From assembly GCA_001828645.1 (NCBI GenBank), contig MHZD01000008.1, positions 247-11,432 on the forward strand: a stretch of 11,186 bases of DNA. The letters run 5' to 3'. The DNA comes from Planctomycetes bacterium RIFOXYC2_FULL_41_27 (lineage in GTDB: Bacteria; Planctomycetota; Brocadiia; Brocadiales; Brocadiaceae). The position numbers were made by a program, and so were the translations under genes. Below, in pieces: positions 1-5,981 of this stretch. Position 1 is the first letter of the stretch. The number at the start of each line of letters is the position of its first letter. Under the pieces are notes generated by a model that was not told the origin of the DNA, did no database searches, and saw only the letters and a list, made by a program, of their open reading frames with translations.

Positions 1-84
1 TGGATGTTTCTGGGCGAGGAAGTTACCTTATCAAAGGTGATTGGTATGCTGCTTATTTTAGGCGGCATATTCCTCCTGAAGTAA
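1..84 (+). CDS. C-terminal end of an EamA/DMT-type membrane transporter (partial)
   Basis: An open frame enters from the left edge and ends at a TAA at 82-84. Its 27 residues contain a Gly-Glu-Glu turn followed by a hydrophobic helix (about residues 13-26, ending in LLK). This matches the last turn and last transmembrane helix of drug/metabolite transporters of the EamA type, where a conserved 'GE' precedes the final helix and the protein ends just after it. Substrate and full length cannot be judged from so short a piece; a small multidrug resistance protein is an alternative. The foldback element begins 12 bases after the stop, so any natural terminator of this gene may be displaced or replaced by it. 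Confidence 0.55.
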   Translation, partial: WMFLGEEVTLSKVIGMLLILGGIFLLK

Positions 85-88
85 ATTT

Positions 89-358
89 GTTTGCTTGTAA
101 CAATTTAGTTTTTTGAAAAATCCAGGGGAAAAATCAAAAAACAATATAGCCCCGCCAGGGGCGATCTGTTTGTAGCCCAATAAAATTCAATAGGGCAAAT
201 AGCTCCGTAGGAGCGGCCTGTATATGATTGACAGGCAAACAGGCCGCTCCTGACGGAGCTAATATCTGTTATGGCATCCCCTCTTGCTACAAACAGATTG
301 CTCCTACGGAGCTTATGGGGAATACATTTTTCAAAAGACTAAATTGATACGTTTGCTT
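89..358. mobile_element. MITE-like foldback element with 8-bp target-site-like duplication
   Basis: The core spans 97-350 (254 bases). Its ends are inverted repeats: 97-121 and the complement of 326-350 agree at 23 of 25 positions, starting GTAACAATTTAG on the left and GTATCAATTTAG on the right. Immediately outside both ends lies the identical octamer GTTTGCTT (89-96 and 351-358), as expected from an 8-bp duplication of the insertion site. There is no plausible gene inside; the interior is a nest of palindromes. From family knowledge, GTAA-type ends with an 8-bp duplication are typical of the IS66 family, so a non-autonomous IS66-mobilised element is my inference. It has landed just after the stop codon of the transporter gene. 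Confidence 0.7.
149..312. repeat. Four stacked copies of a GCTCC-x-GGAGC palindrome with paired flanks
   Basis: Inside the foldback element a 13-14 base palindrome occurs four times: 149-162 (gcccc/ggggc version), 202-214 (GCTCCGTAGGAGC), 246-259 and 300-312. The copies are themselves arranged as inverted pairs. The flank of copy 1 (164-175, ATCTGTTTGTAG) is complementary to 287-298 beside copy 4, and the flank of copy 2 plus the copy itself (201-221) pairs with 239-260 with a single extra base. A transcript could fold into one long stem with side hairpins. The function is unknown; it may be a REP-like or transposase-recognised repeat. Confidence 0.75.
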
Positions 359-453
359 AAATATTAATTTAGACCAACGCCAACGCAATCACGGTGAAGT
401 TGAACATGGTATTCAAATTTACACTCCGTCACAGCGGTAAGCTTGAACCTTTG

Positions 454-624
454 TCAGCTTGCAGTTGTCTTTAACGATTGTTTAGCTGGCAATGATTTAA
501 TTGGATGACCACAATTTTTTTCTTTCTTCTTTAAATCTTTACATATTGCATGTAAATCATAATTAAATCGTTCTGCATGTTTACGACGAGCTTCTCTCAC
601 TTCTTCCACAATTGGGTCTACCAT
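454..624 (-). CDS. Small conserved partner protein of the PIN-domain gene (56 aa, putative antitoxin)
   Basis: ATG at 622-624, stop TGA at 454-456. The protein begins MVDPIVEEVREARRKHAERF and continues through NYDLHAICKDLKKKEK to a basic tail with SLPAK. I recognise the pattern 'M(V)DPIVxEVRxxRxxHAxxFNYDLxAIxxDLKxxE', a short, mostly helical protein found beside PIN-domain genes of this type. It starts 2 bases after the stop of the PIN gene, and its ribosome binding site (TTAGGAGA) lies inside the last PIN codons, so the two are surely co-transcribed and coupled. By position and family association it is the likely antitoxin or accessory partner, although it lies downstream of the toxin gene rather than upstream as in classical vapBC. 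No DNA-binding domain is evident, so its biochemical role is an inference. Confidence 0.75.
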   Translation of the reverse strand: MVDPIVEEVREARRKHAERFNYDLHAICKDLKKKEKNCGHPIKSLPAKQSLKTTAS

Positions 625-626
625 TA

Positions 627-1100
627 TTATTCTCCTAACAATTCTTCAGGTGAACATATTATTGGACATGGATATCCGTACTTCTCAACTACTGATATTA
701 TCTTGGATTTCATTTGTGCATTGTTTATATGAGTGAAATTCCAAGTTAAAAGATAATCAATTCCATTTACAGTTGCAATAGCTATATGAAGTGCATCTTC
801 AGGGTTTTTATCTGGTATTGGCCCTTCCGATATTAATATTGAAGCTAATTTTTCAACTTCATCAGTAATAGCTAAAACAGGTAAATTCGTAATTACATTT
901 AGTCTTTTCTGTGCTGCTTCAGGATCTCCTTGTTCTGCTTCTTGCAGAACTAAAGTTGAGATATATACTTCAAAAAATTCTAATATCTTAGGCCATTTTT
1001 CTCGTGTAATTTCCTGACGTCCAGCAATTACTAAATCACGACCTGGCTTTGATGCAAAATAACTTACTACGCTTGTTTCGATATAAACTGTTTCTTTCAT
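627..1100 (-). CDS. PIN-domain protein, VapC-like putative RNase toxin
   Basis: 157 residues, the usual size of a single PIN domain. PIN proteins of VapC type are Mg-dependent RNases, commonly cutting tRNA or rRNA. The acidic active site is visible: 'YIETS' near the start (Glu8, where most PIN domains have Asp), Glu54 in 'LVLQEAEQGD', Asp102 in 'EDALHIAIA', and 'TWNFTHI' around Asn121, where an Asp is often found. The protein ends CSPEELLGE, a tail I know from this subfamily. The Glu8 and Asn121 substitutions seem to be subfamily features rather than damage. The start is the ATG at 1100, behind a purine-rich but weak AAGAGATAAG. A sigma-70-like promoter is seen at 1199-1227. The 56-aa partner follows after 2 bases, so a type II toxin-antitoxin module is the likely reading; a housekeeping nuclease is the alternative. 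Confidence 0.85.
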   Translation of the reverse strand: MKETVYIETSVVSYFASKPGRDLVIAGRQEITREKWPKILEFFEVYISTLVLQEAEQGDPEAAQKRLNVITNLPVLAITDEVEKLASILISEGPIPDKNPEDALHIAIATVNGIDYLLTWNFTHINNAQMKSKIISVVEKYGYPCPIICSPEELLGE

Positions 1101-1190
1101 CTTATCTCTTGATTATTCATTTGTTCGTTGCGCAGCTAACGTCATGCCTTCCTTATATAGCCCAACATTTATTTTTATCTTTACTCTACA

Positions 1191-1227
1191 ATGCCGGCAT
1201 AGTATCGTATGACATAGTGGGTGTCAA
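1191..1227 (-). promoter_or_regulatory. Candidate sigma-70 promoter and palindrome ahead of the PIN operon
   Basis: Read on the minus strand: TTGACA (1222-1227, perfect -35), a 17-base spacer, then TACTAT (1199-1204, 4 of 6 to the -10 consensus). A perfect 10-bp palindrome ATGCCGGCAT (1191-1200) sits where transcription would begin and would suit an autoregulatory operator. This leaves a leader of about 90 bases before the PIN start. Computed by eye only. Confidence 0.5.
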
Positions 1228-1263
1228 GCGAAAATAGGCAGAATTAGTTATAGCTCTGATACG

Positions 1264-3066
1264 TTACGCATGCCCTATTAACTCCTCCTTCATATATACC
1301 TTGTATAACTGGCTGTAAAGACCGCCCAGCCGCAGCAGTTCTTCGTGACTGCCTTCTTCCACCTTCTCGCCCTTGTTTAATACAATGATCTTGTCACAGT
1401 GCAATATGGTTGATAAGCGATGGGCAATGATGATAGACGTCCTGCCCTGCGTAGCCTTTTGAATGGCATTCTGTATCAAAACCTCGGAGATGGGATCCAT
1501 GCTGGAGGTTGCCTCGTCAAGGATTAACACACGTGGATCGTAAATGATGATCCTGGAGAGCGAGATGAATTGCCGTTCACCCACAGAAAGATTTGCCCCT
1601 CGCTCGGCAATTTCCATATCGAGTCCACCGGGCATGCGGTCTATAAAGGGCATTAAGCCTAATGACTCAATAGTCTCCGATACCTGCACATCAGATATGG
1701 GATTGAACAAGGTGATATTATCTCGCAATGTCCCTGCGAATAAGAATACATCCTGACTGACCAATCCGATAACATATCGTAATCCAATCTTCTCCATTTT
1801 CCGAATGTCAATCTGGTCGAGCCAGATCGTACCCTTCTGGATTTCATAGAGCCGTGTCAGTACGCTTGCAATTGATGTCTTTCCACTGCCTGTCACACCC
1901 ACCAAGGCGGCGGATTGCCCCGGCTCTATCTGAAAAGAGATGTCTTTCAATACATAATCACTGCCATTGTATGCAAACCAGACATTTTCAAATTTTATTG
2001 CCCCTTTAAACTCTTTTACAGAAACTTCTTTCGCAGGATTGACGATAACATAATCAACCTCAGATTGTTCTTTCATGAGCCCAAATACCCGTTCTGACGA
2101 CGCCATTGCACCCTGAAAAATATTGTATTTTTCCACAATATCGCGAATGGGGTCAAACAAATCGTGAACATACGCCAGAAATGCCACCAAAACACCCAGA
2201 GTCAGTGCGCTGTGCATATATCGTATTGCGCCATACCACAGCACCAGACCAATTGCCAGTGCGCTTACCATATTAATCGCCGGCTGGAATACGGCAAAAT
2301 AACGGATGTATTTAACCTGCTCTTTCAAATAGTCGTCATTAATCTCGTCAAATTTATCATAATTCTTTTTCTCCCGATTAAAGAGCTGGATGACCTTCAT
2401 GCCTGTGATGTTTTCATTGAGATAGGCGTTGATACGCGCCAGCTTACGCCGTATTTCCCGAAACGAATTCTTCATGCGACTGCCAAACCAGAGGGCAATT
2501 ATCACAATAATGGGAAAAACCGAAAGTGTAATGAGCGCCAGCTTCAGGTTTAACATGAACATGGCCACGAATATCCCAACGATGATGAAGATATCCCCAA
2601 TTACCACAATGACACCGGCTGAAAAGAGTTCTCCAATAGCCGCAATATCATTGGTCAGGCGTGTGACAATCCTCCCAACGGGATTTTTATCAAAAAAAGA
2701 TAATGGGAGCGATTGGACGTGATTGAAGAGCGCCATGCGCATGTCCAGCATCACCTTTTGCCCTATGACCTGGATATTATAACTCTGCGCCATCACCAGT
2801 AATAACCGTAATGTTTGGATACCCAGGAGTGCAAATGCTATTTTATATATTACTTGCTTATCTCCCTTACTGATGCCATGATCGATAGCGTATCCAAAGA
2901 GATATGGTCCCAACAGAAAGAGAACGGTGGTGATGAGTACCATAAAGATGGACAACAGGCCTGACGCCTTATAGCGAAGGACATAAGACAGCAGTTTTCT
3001 TATAACAGTCGTATCGTATAACTTGCCCGCCAAAACGTCTTCACTGAAATATTCTTCTTTTTCCAT
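1264..3066 (-). CDS. Heterodimeric ABC exporter half-transporter, subunit with catalytic Walker B Glu
   Basis: 600 residues, the normal length for an ABC exporter half: a six-helix membrane domain (about 25-310) followed by an ATPase domain (about 355-590). Motifs: Walker A GVTGSGKT (390-397), Q-loop Gln438 in 'LVSQD', signature LSVGE (493-497) in place of LSGGQ, Walker B VLILDE (513-518) with catalytic Glu518, H-loop His549 in 'IIAHRLST'. The intact glutamate with an altered signature fits the TM288/BmrD-type half of heterodimeric exporters. Its partner is the subunit encoded at 3554-5320. The pair probably exports drugs, lipids or other amphipathic compounds from the inner membrane, but the substrate is not readable from sequence. 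ATG at 3066 is preceded by AAGG at a spacing of 8. It would be the last gene of the exporter operon; I see no clear terminator after 1264. Confidence 0.9.
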   Translation of the reverse strand: MEKEEYFSEDVLAGKLYDTTVIRKLLSYVLRYKASGLLSIFMVLITTVLFLLGPYLFGYAIDHGISKGDKQVIYKIAFALLGIQTLRLLLVMAQSYNIQVIGQKVMLDMRMALFNHVQSLPLSFFDKNPVGRIVTRLTNDIAAIGELFSAGVIVVIGDIFIIVGIFVAMFMLNLKLALITLSVFPIIVIIALWFGSRMKNSFREIRRKLARINAYLNENITGMKVIQLFNREKKNYDKFDEINDDYLKEQVKYIRYFAVFQPAINMVSALAIGLVLWYGAIRYMHSALTLGVLVAFLAYVHDLFDPIRDIVEKYNIFQGAMASSERVFGLMKEQSEVDYVIVNPAKEVSVKEFKGAIKFENVWFAYNGSDYVLKDISFQIEPGQSAALVGVTGSGKTSIASVLTRLYEIQKGTIWLDQIDIRKMEKIGLRYVIGLVSQDVFLFAGTLRDNITLFNPISDVQVSETIESLGLMPFIDRMPGGLDMEIAERGANLSVGERQFISLSRIIIYDPRVLILDEATSSMDPISEVLIQNAIQKATQGRTSIIIAHRLSTILHCDKIIVLNKGEKVEEGSHEELLRLGGLYSQLYKVYMKEELIGHA

Positions 3067-3096
3067 AGTGTTACCTTACACAAATCGGGTTATGCG

Positions 3097-3501
3097 TTAT
3101 GAAGATGGGAAATTGGGAGGTTGGGAACTTGGGAAACAAAAGGTATCTGCTTTTATATCCATGGTATTTAGCATAGCCAATATTTGTTCATACTCAGTGT
3201 AAAGTTTCTCATATACTTCTTTAGCAATATAATTGCAGGCGCAACAAAATTCTAACCATGTTTGTGTTTCAGATGCCTCCTGCATGGCATCTGTTAACTT
3301 GTTCTTAAAAACTGCTTTGTATTTTCTTTTTCGCCACGATTCTGCAAGATTAGAACAAACTGAGCGTGAAGAGCGTCTAACTTGATCTGTTAGTGAATAT
3401 TTTTACTCGGATGGAAACGTTTTTGTAACCTGAAAGATTTCCATAGCGCATGTAAAAGCCAATTTATATACTTCTAAATCTCTAACACTTTCTATCTTCA
3501 T
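3097..3501 (-). pseudogene. Four-helix-bundle (S23/23S rRNA intervening-sequence type) gene with an in-frame stop
   Basis: Reading from ATG 3501 (good GGGAGG site just upstream) gives 32 residues, MKIESVRDLEVYKLAF onwards to 'TFPSE'. A TAA codon follows at 3403-3405, and the same frame then continues 'KYSLTDQVRRSSRSVCSNLA' through 'ESWRKR', 'MQEASETQTWLEF' and a last helix, to a stop at 3097. This is the complete pattern of the S23-like four-helix-bundle family, where the stop position normally holds Glu (FPxEEKYSLTDQIRRSS), so one GAA-to-TAA change explains it. The C-terminal residues (PSSQPPNFPSS) are encoded by the flanking repeat and lie beyond the usual end of the family. The role of these proteins is poorly known; some are encoded within rRNA insertions. 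The gene separates the two halves of the ABC exporter. Readthrough, internal restart at Met73 or a sequencing error are alternatives to true decay. Confidence 0.8.
3101..3135 (+). repeat. Purine-rich arm at the 3' side of the four-helix gene
   Basis: A run of purine-rich words (GAAGATGGGAAATTGGGAGG, then TTGGGAACTTGGG). It resembles the complement of 3508-3535, so the four-helix gene lies between imperfect inverted copies. The arm overlaps the end of the gene and encodes its odd Pro/Ser-rich tail. Confidence 0.5.
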
Positions 3502-3507
3502 GTTCTA

Positions 3508-3535
3508 CCTCCCATGTTCTCAACTTCTCATCTTC
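3508..3535 (-). repeat. Purine-rich arm at the 5' side of the four-helix gene
   Basis: On the minus strand this reads GAAGATGAGAAGTTGAGAAC then ATGGGAGG, an imperfect inverted partner of 3101-3135 (shared GAAGATG, then GTTGRGAACWTGGGA). It also supplies the ribosome binding site of the four-helix gene. Low sequence complexity makes chance similarity possible. Confidence 0.45.
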
Positions 3536-3553
3536 TCAACCTCTACTACATGA

Positions 3554-5320
3554 CTATCCCAGCTTTTCTTCCAGCACTTCTTTCGTATACAAGGACGTGT
3601 ACAATCCATTGATTTTGATAAGCTGTTCGTGTGAACCCTTTTCGACGATCATACCATCTTGCATAACCACAATCATGTCAAAGTCTCTTACAGCAGGTAG
3701 TCTATGGGTAACAACCAGCAAAGTTCTATCTGGAAATTTTATTACTATATTTCTCATGATAGTTTGTTCTACTCGCGCGTCTACGGCAGAAAGACAATCA
3801 TCCAGGATGATAATGTTCGGATTAATGGCCAGCGCCCGTGCAATGGTAATCCTCTGTTTTTGCCCACCTGATAGGTTGATCCCCCGTTCACCCAGATAAC
3901 TTTCATACTGGTATGGAAGTTCCTGAATTTCAGATTCAATTACAGCCATACGAGCAAGTTCCTCGACGTTGTTACCGCCGTTTGTTGCTTCTACTCCAAA
4001 CAACAGGTTATCTTTTATTCTTTCTGAAAATAGGAACGTATCCTGAGGGACATAGCCTATGTGCCTCCTTAAAATCTTAATGTCTATCGTATTAATATCA
4101 ATACCATCTATAAAGAGACCCTGGTCGCCTACAGGGATTATGCGTGAAAGCATACCTACCAATGTCGACTTCCCGCTTCCTATCGGACCTACAATAGCGA
4201 CACGCTGTCCTGCGAGAATTTTTAAACTTATGCCCTTTAAAACCAACTCTGTTTGGTTGTCGTACCGAAAATTTATGTCTCTGAATTCGATCTCGCCCTT
4301 AGGTACAAATTGCTGTGTCGTGTCAATCTTCGAAACGATCTCAGACCTTTCATCCATCACCTCGTCGATACGCTTCATGGAGGCATTGCCACGCTGCAAG
4401 AGGGATAAACACCAGCCAATGGCAGTCATGGGCCAGACCATCATAGAAATATAACGCTGAAAGGCAACGAGCGTACCCAATGTAATAGCGCCCTCAAGTA
4501 CCATCTTCCCGCCCATAAAAAGCAATAGAATAACACCCATATAAGTAATATACTCGAACACCGGTCCCAGGAGTGATTGTGGAATGGCCAATTTCAGATT
4601 TTTCTTCATAAAATCCTTACACAAATCTCTCAGTAACCTTTCTTCTTGTCGGGACATGTTAAAGGACTTCACGATACGGATACCCGATGTGTTTTCCTGC
4701 ACCTTTTCGCTGATCCTCGAAAATTGTTCCTGAACGTCACGAAACCGCTTATCAATAACATCCTTGATTTTATAAGCAATATAAGGCGTTAGCGGCATCA
4801 ACAGGAATGTATAGAAGGACAACTTTGGGGATAAATAGATGATGATTGGCGGTACCACAAAAAAGTAAAATATGGCATCCAATCCGATCAATAACCCAGG
4901 CCCAACAGCCATGCGGACAGCGCCAATATCATTTGTAGCCCGTGACATGAGATCGCCTGTCTTGTATTTCTGAAAGAATTTCTGGGAGAACGTCTCAATA
5001 TGCCCAAAGAAGGCCATGCGGAGGTCATAATCGCATCGGAATGACGTCCCGATAAAATGTATCCTCCAAAGGTATCGGCAGACGCCCTGAAAAAAACTCA
5101 CCAGGATGAAAAGACCGGAGAGGACTGCGATCTTCGAGAGATTTACCTCAGTTGAAAAAACATCTATCGCCCTTTTGATAATAAGCGGCGGGAAGATATT
5201 GATGATATCTACGGCAATTAGCGACAAAGTACCGATAATGAAGTACCGCTTATACTTCTTTACAAATACCCTGTAGACAATACTTCTTTCCCAAAACTCC
5301 CTTACCTTTTTAAATCCCAT
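3554..5320 (-). CDS. Heterodimeric ABC exporter half-transporter, subunit with degenerate Walker B (Asp)
   Basis: 588 residues from ATG 5320, giving MGFKKVREFW. A longer frame exists back to a TTG at 5395, but that codon has no ribosome binding site and the extra 25 residues add nothing typical of the family. A membrane domain (about 20-310) precedes the ATPase domain (about 345-580). Motifs: Walker A GPIGSGKS (378-385), Q-loop Gln426 in 'VPQD', perfect signature LSGGQ (483-487), Walker B IIILDD (503-508) with Asp508 in place of the catalytic Glu, H-loop His539. 'LDDCLSAVD' is the hallmark of the TM287/BmrC-type half of heterodimeric exporters, where this Asp makes one ATP site nearly inactive in hydrolysis. 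It pairs with the product of 1264-3066; that gene has the complementary defect. The two would normally be adjacent but are 487 bases apart here because of the four-helix gene. Confidence 0.9.
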   Translation of the reverse strand: MGFKKVREFWERSIVYRVFVKKYKRYFIIGTLSLIAVDIINIFPPLIIKRAIDVFSTEVNLSKIAVLSGLFILVSFFQGVCRYLWRIHFIGTSFRCDYDLRMAFFGHIETFSQKFFQKYKTGDLMSRATNDIGAVRMAVGPGLLIGLDAIFYFFVVPPIIIYLSPKLSFYTFLLMPLTPYIAYKIKDVIDKRFRDVQEQFSRISEKVQENTSGIRIVKSFNMSRQEERLLRDLCKDFMKKNLKLAIPQSLLGPVFEYITYMGVILLLFMGGKMVLEGAITLGTLVAFQRYISMMVWPMTAIGWCLSLLQRGNASMKRIDEVMDERSEIVSKIDTTQQFVPKGEIEFRDINFRYDNQTELVLKGISLKILAGQRVAIVGPIGSGKSTLVGMLSRIIPVGDQGLFIDGIDINTIDIKILRRHIGYVPQDTFLFSERIKDNLLFGVEATNGGNNVEELARMAVIESEIQELPYQYESYLGERGINLSGGQKQRITIARALAINPNIIILDDCLSAVDARVEQTIMRNIVIKFPDRTLLVVTHRLPAVRDFDMIVVMQDGMIVEKGSHEQLIKINGLYTSLYTKEVLEEKLG

Positions 5321-5501
5321 CTTTATTTCTTCAAAAATTATCTCTGTATTTTCATGAATTTGTTTATACAATAGTAATCTATAAATAGTACACAAAAACT
5401 TTAATTTATCACAATTTTATTTAATAGTGTATATAATTAATCCCCCGGTGAGTAATCATAGGTTTACAAATGAGGATTCATGTTTGAACTTATAACCACC
5501 C

Positions 5502-5534
5502 CTTAATCCCCTCCTTCGCAAGGATGGGATTAAG
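5502..5534. repeat. Hairpin repeat (CTTAATCCC / GGGATTAAG)
   Basis: Nine-base arms 5502-5510 and 5526-5534, one mismatch, a further five pairs (TCCTT/AAGGA) and a CGC loop. The stem is nearly perfect, has no T-tract, and is probably an intergenic palindromic repeat rather than a terminator. Confidence 0.75.
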
Positions 5535-5671
5535 AGGAGGTCTTCCATAGACTATTTACCATAGTAGTTATGGACACGAAAACCGCATAAATAAAATGAA
5601 AATTCCTATATGATTAGATTAGGCTGCCTTCGGCAGCGACTTTTTTGATATGCGGTAAATGTCCAGCGCAA

Positions 5672-5745
5672 ACAACCCCCTTACCCCCTTTGTTAAGGGG
5701 GAATTCTTCAAGTCCCCCTTAGAAAAGGGGGATTCAGGGGGTTGT
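5672..5745. repeat. Long palindromic element of C5/G5 blocks
   Basis: Left arm 5672-5701 (ACAACCCCCTTACCCCCTTT and on to AAGGGGG) pairs with right arm 5714-5745 (CCCCCTTAGAAAAGGGGG and on to GGGGGTTGT). Each arm is itself a small hairpin. This is a type of intergenic repeat often present in many copies per genome. No coding content. Confidence 0.75.
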
Positions 5746-5809
5746 CTGATTGCTACGCTACGAACTTTGAAATTCCTTAACGTTAAATTAGGCCTTCGGC
5801 AACTAAATA

Positions 5810-5921
5810 TTCCCCTCCCTTGATGGGAGGGGCTAGGGGAGGGTGATTAACTTTTTCCATCACCCCCACCTAACCTCCCCCATCGTTCGACTGAGCTCAC
5901 GACGAAGTCAAGGGGGAGGAA
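5810..5921. repeat. MITE-like G/C-block palindromic repeat with terminal inverted repeats
   Basis: It begins TTCCCCTCCCTTGATGGGAG and ends AAGTCAAGGGGGAGGAA, so the ends are imperfect inverted copies. Internal inverted blocks (GGGGAGGGTGA against TCACCCCCACCTAACC) give a second stem around 5840-5880, and CTGAGCTCACGAC sits in the right half. It has the look of a widespread non-autonomous intergenic repeat. It ends about 60 bases before the methyltransferase start. Confidence 0.7.
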
Positions 5922-5981
5922 CAATAGTTTGAAAATTCCTGTACATTAAAGTAGATACTAATTTTTGAGGTTTTTGTTGAT

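Larger units (their letters stand above)
5598..5956 (+). repeat. Three diverged direct repeats (GAAAATTCCT...TTA) around two palindromic elements
   Basis: Copies start at 5598, 5769 and 5931. The first two share GAA(A)ATTCCT, a TTAGATTAGG/TTAAATTAGG segment and CCTTCGGCA(G/A)C; the third shares GAAAATTCCT and a following ATTAAAGTAGA. They bracket the palindromes at 5672-5745 and 5810-5921 in turn, suggesting either duplication of a segment or repeated insertion into related sites. Confidence 0.5.
5321..5981. other. Gene-free stretch with several palindromic repeats
   Basis: This divergent region lies between the exporter operon (minus) and the methyltransferase (plus). I find no coding frame that looks real. 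The exporter-proximal part (5321-5460) is very AT-rich and must hold the exporter promoter, but no convincing -35/-10 pair stands out. The remainder is filled by the palindromes at 5502-5534, 5672-5745 and 5810-5921 and by three diverged direct repeats. A GCTGCC-TTC-GGCAGC hairpin followed by GACTTTTTT (5623-5646) looks like a terminator on + but has no gene to terminate. Confidence 0.7.

Noticed and set aside
149..312. CRISPR-like array
   Set aside because: The repeats are too short, palindromic and mirror-ordered with unequal gaps; there are no regular spacers and no cas genes.
1049..1237. 62-aa frame on + across the PIN start region
   Set aside because: It overlaps the PIN gene start and its promoter on the opposite strand and has no ribosome binding site or recognisable content.
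1135..1253. Possible attC-like pairing (TAAC...TGCCT with AGGCA...GTTA) upstream of the PIN gene
   Set aside because: The core motifs do not fit RYYYAAC/GTTRRRY, the arms are short, and the stretch contains the apparent PIN promoter; too weak to claim.
2164..2722. Two overlapping + frames of 129 and 97 aa inside the first ABC gene
   Set aside because: They are antisense shadows of a clear ABC exporter gene, with no ribosome binding site and no family pattern.
5321..5395. N-terminal extension of the exporter subunit to a TTG at 5395
   Set aside because: There is no ribosome binding site at the TTG, the added residues are unlike the family, and ATG 5320 gives the usual exporter beginning.
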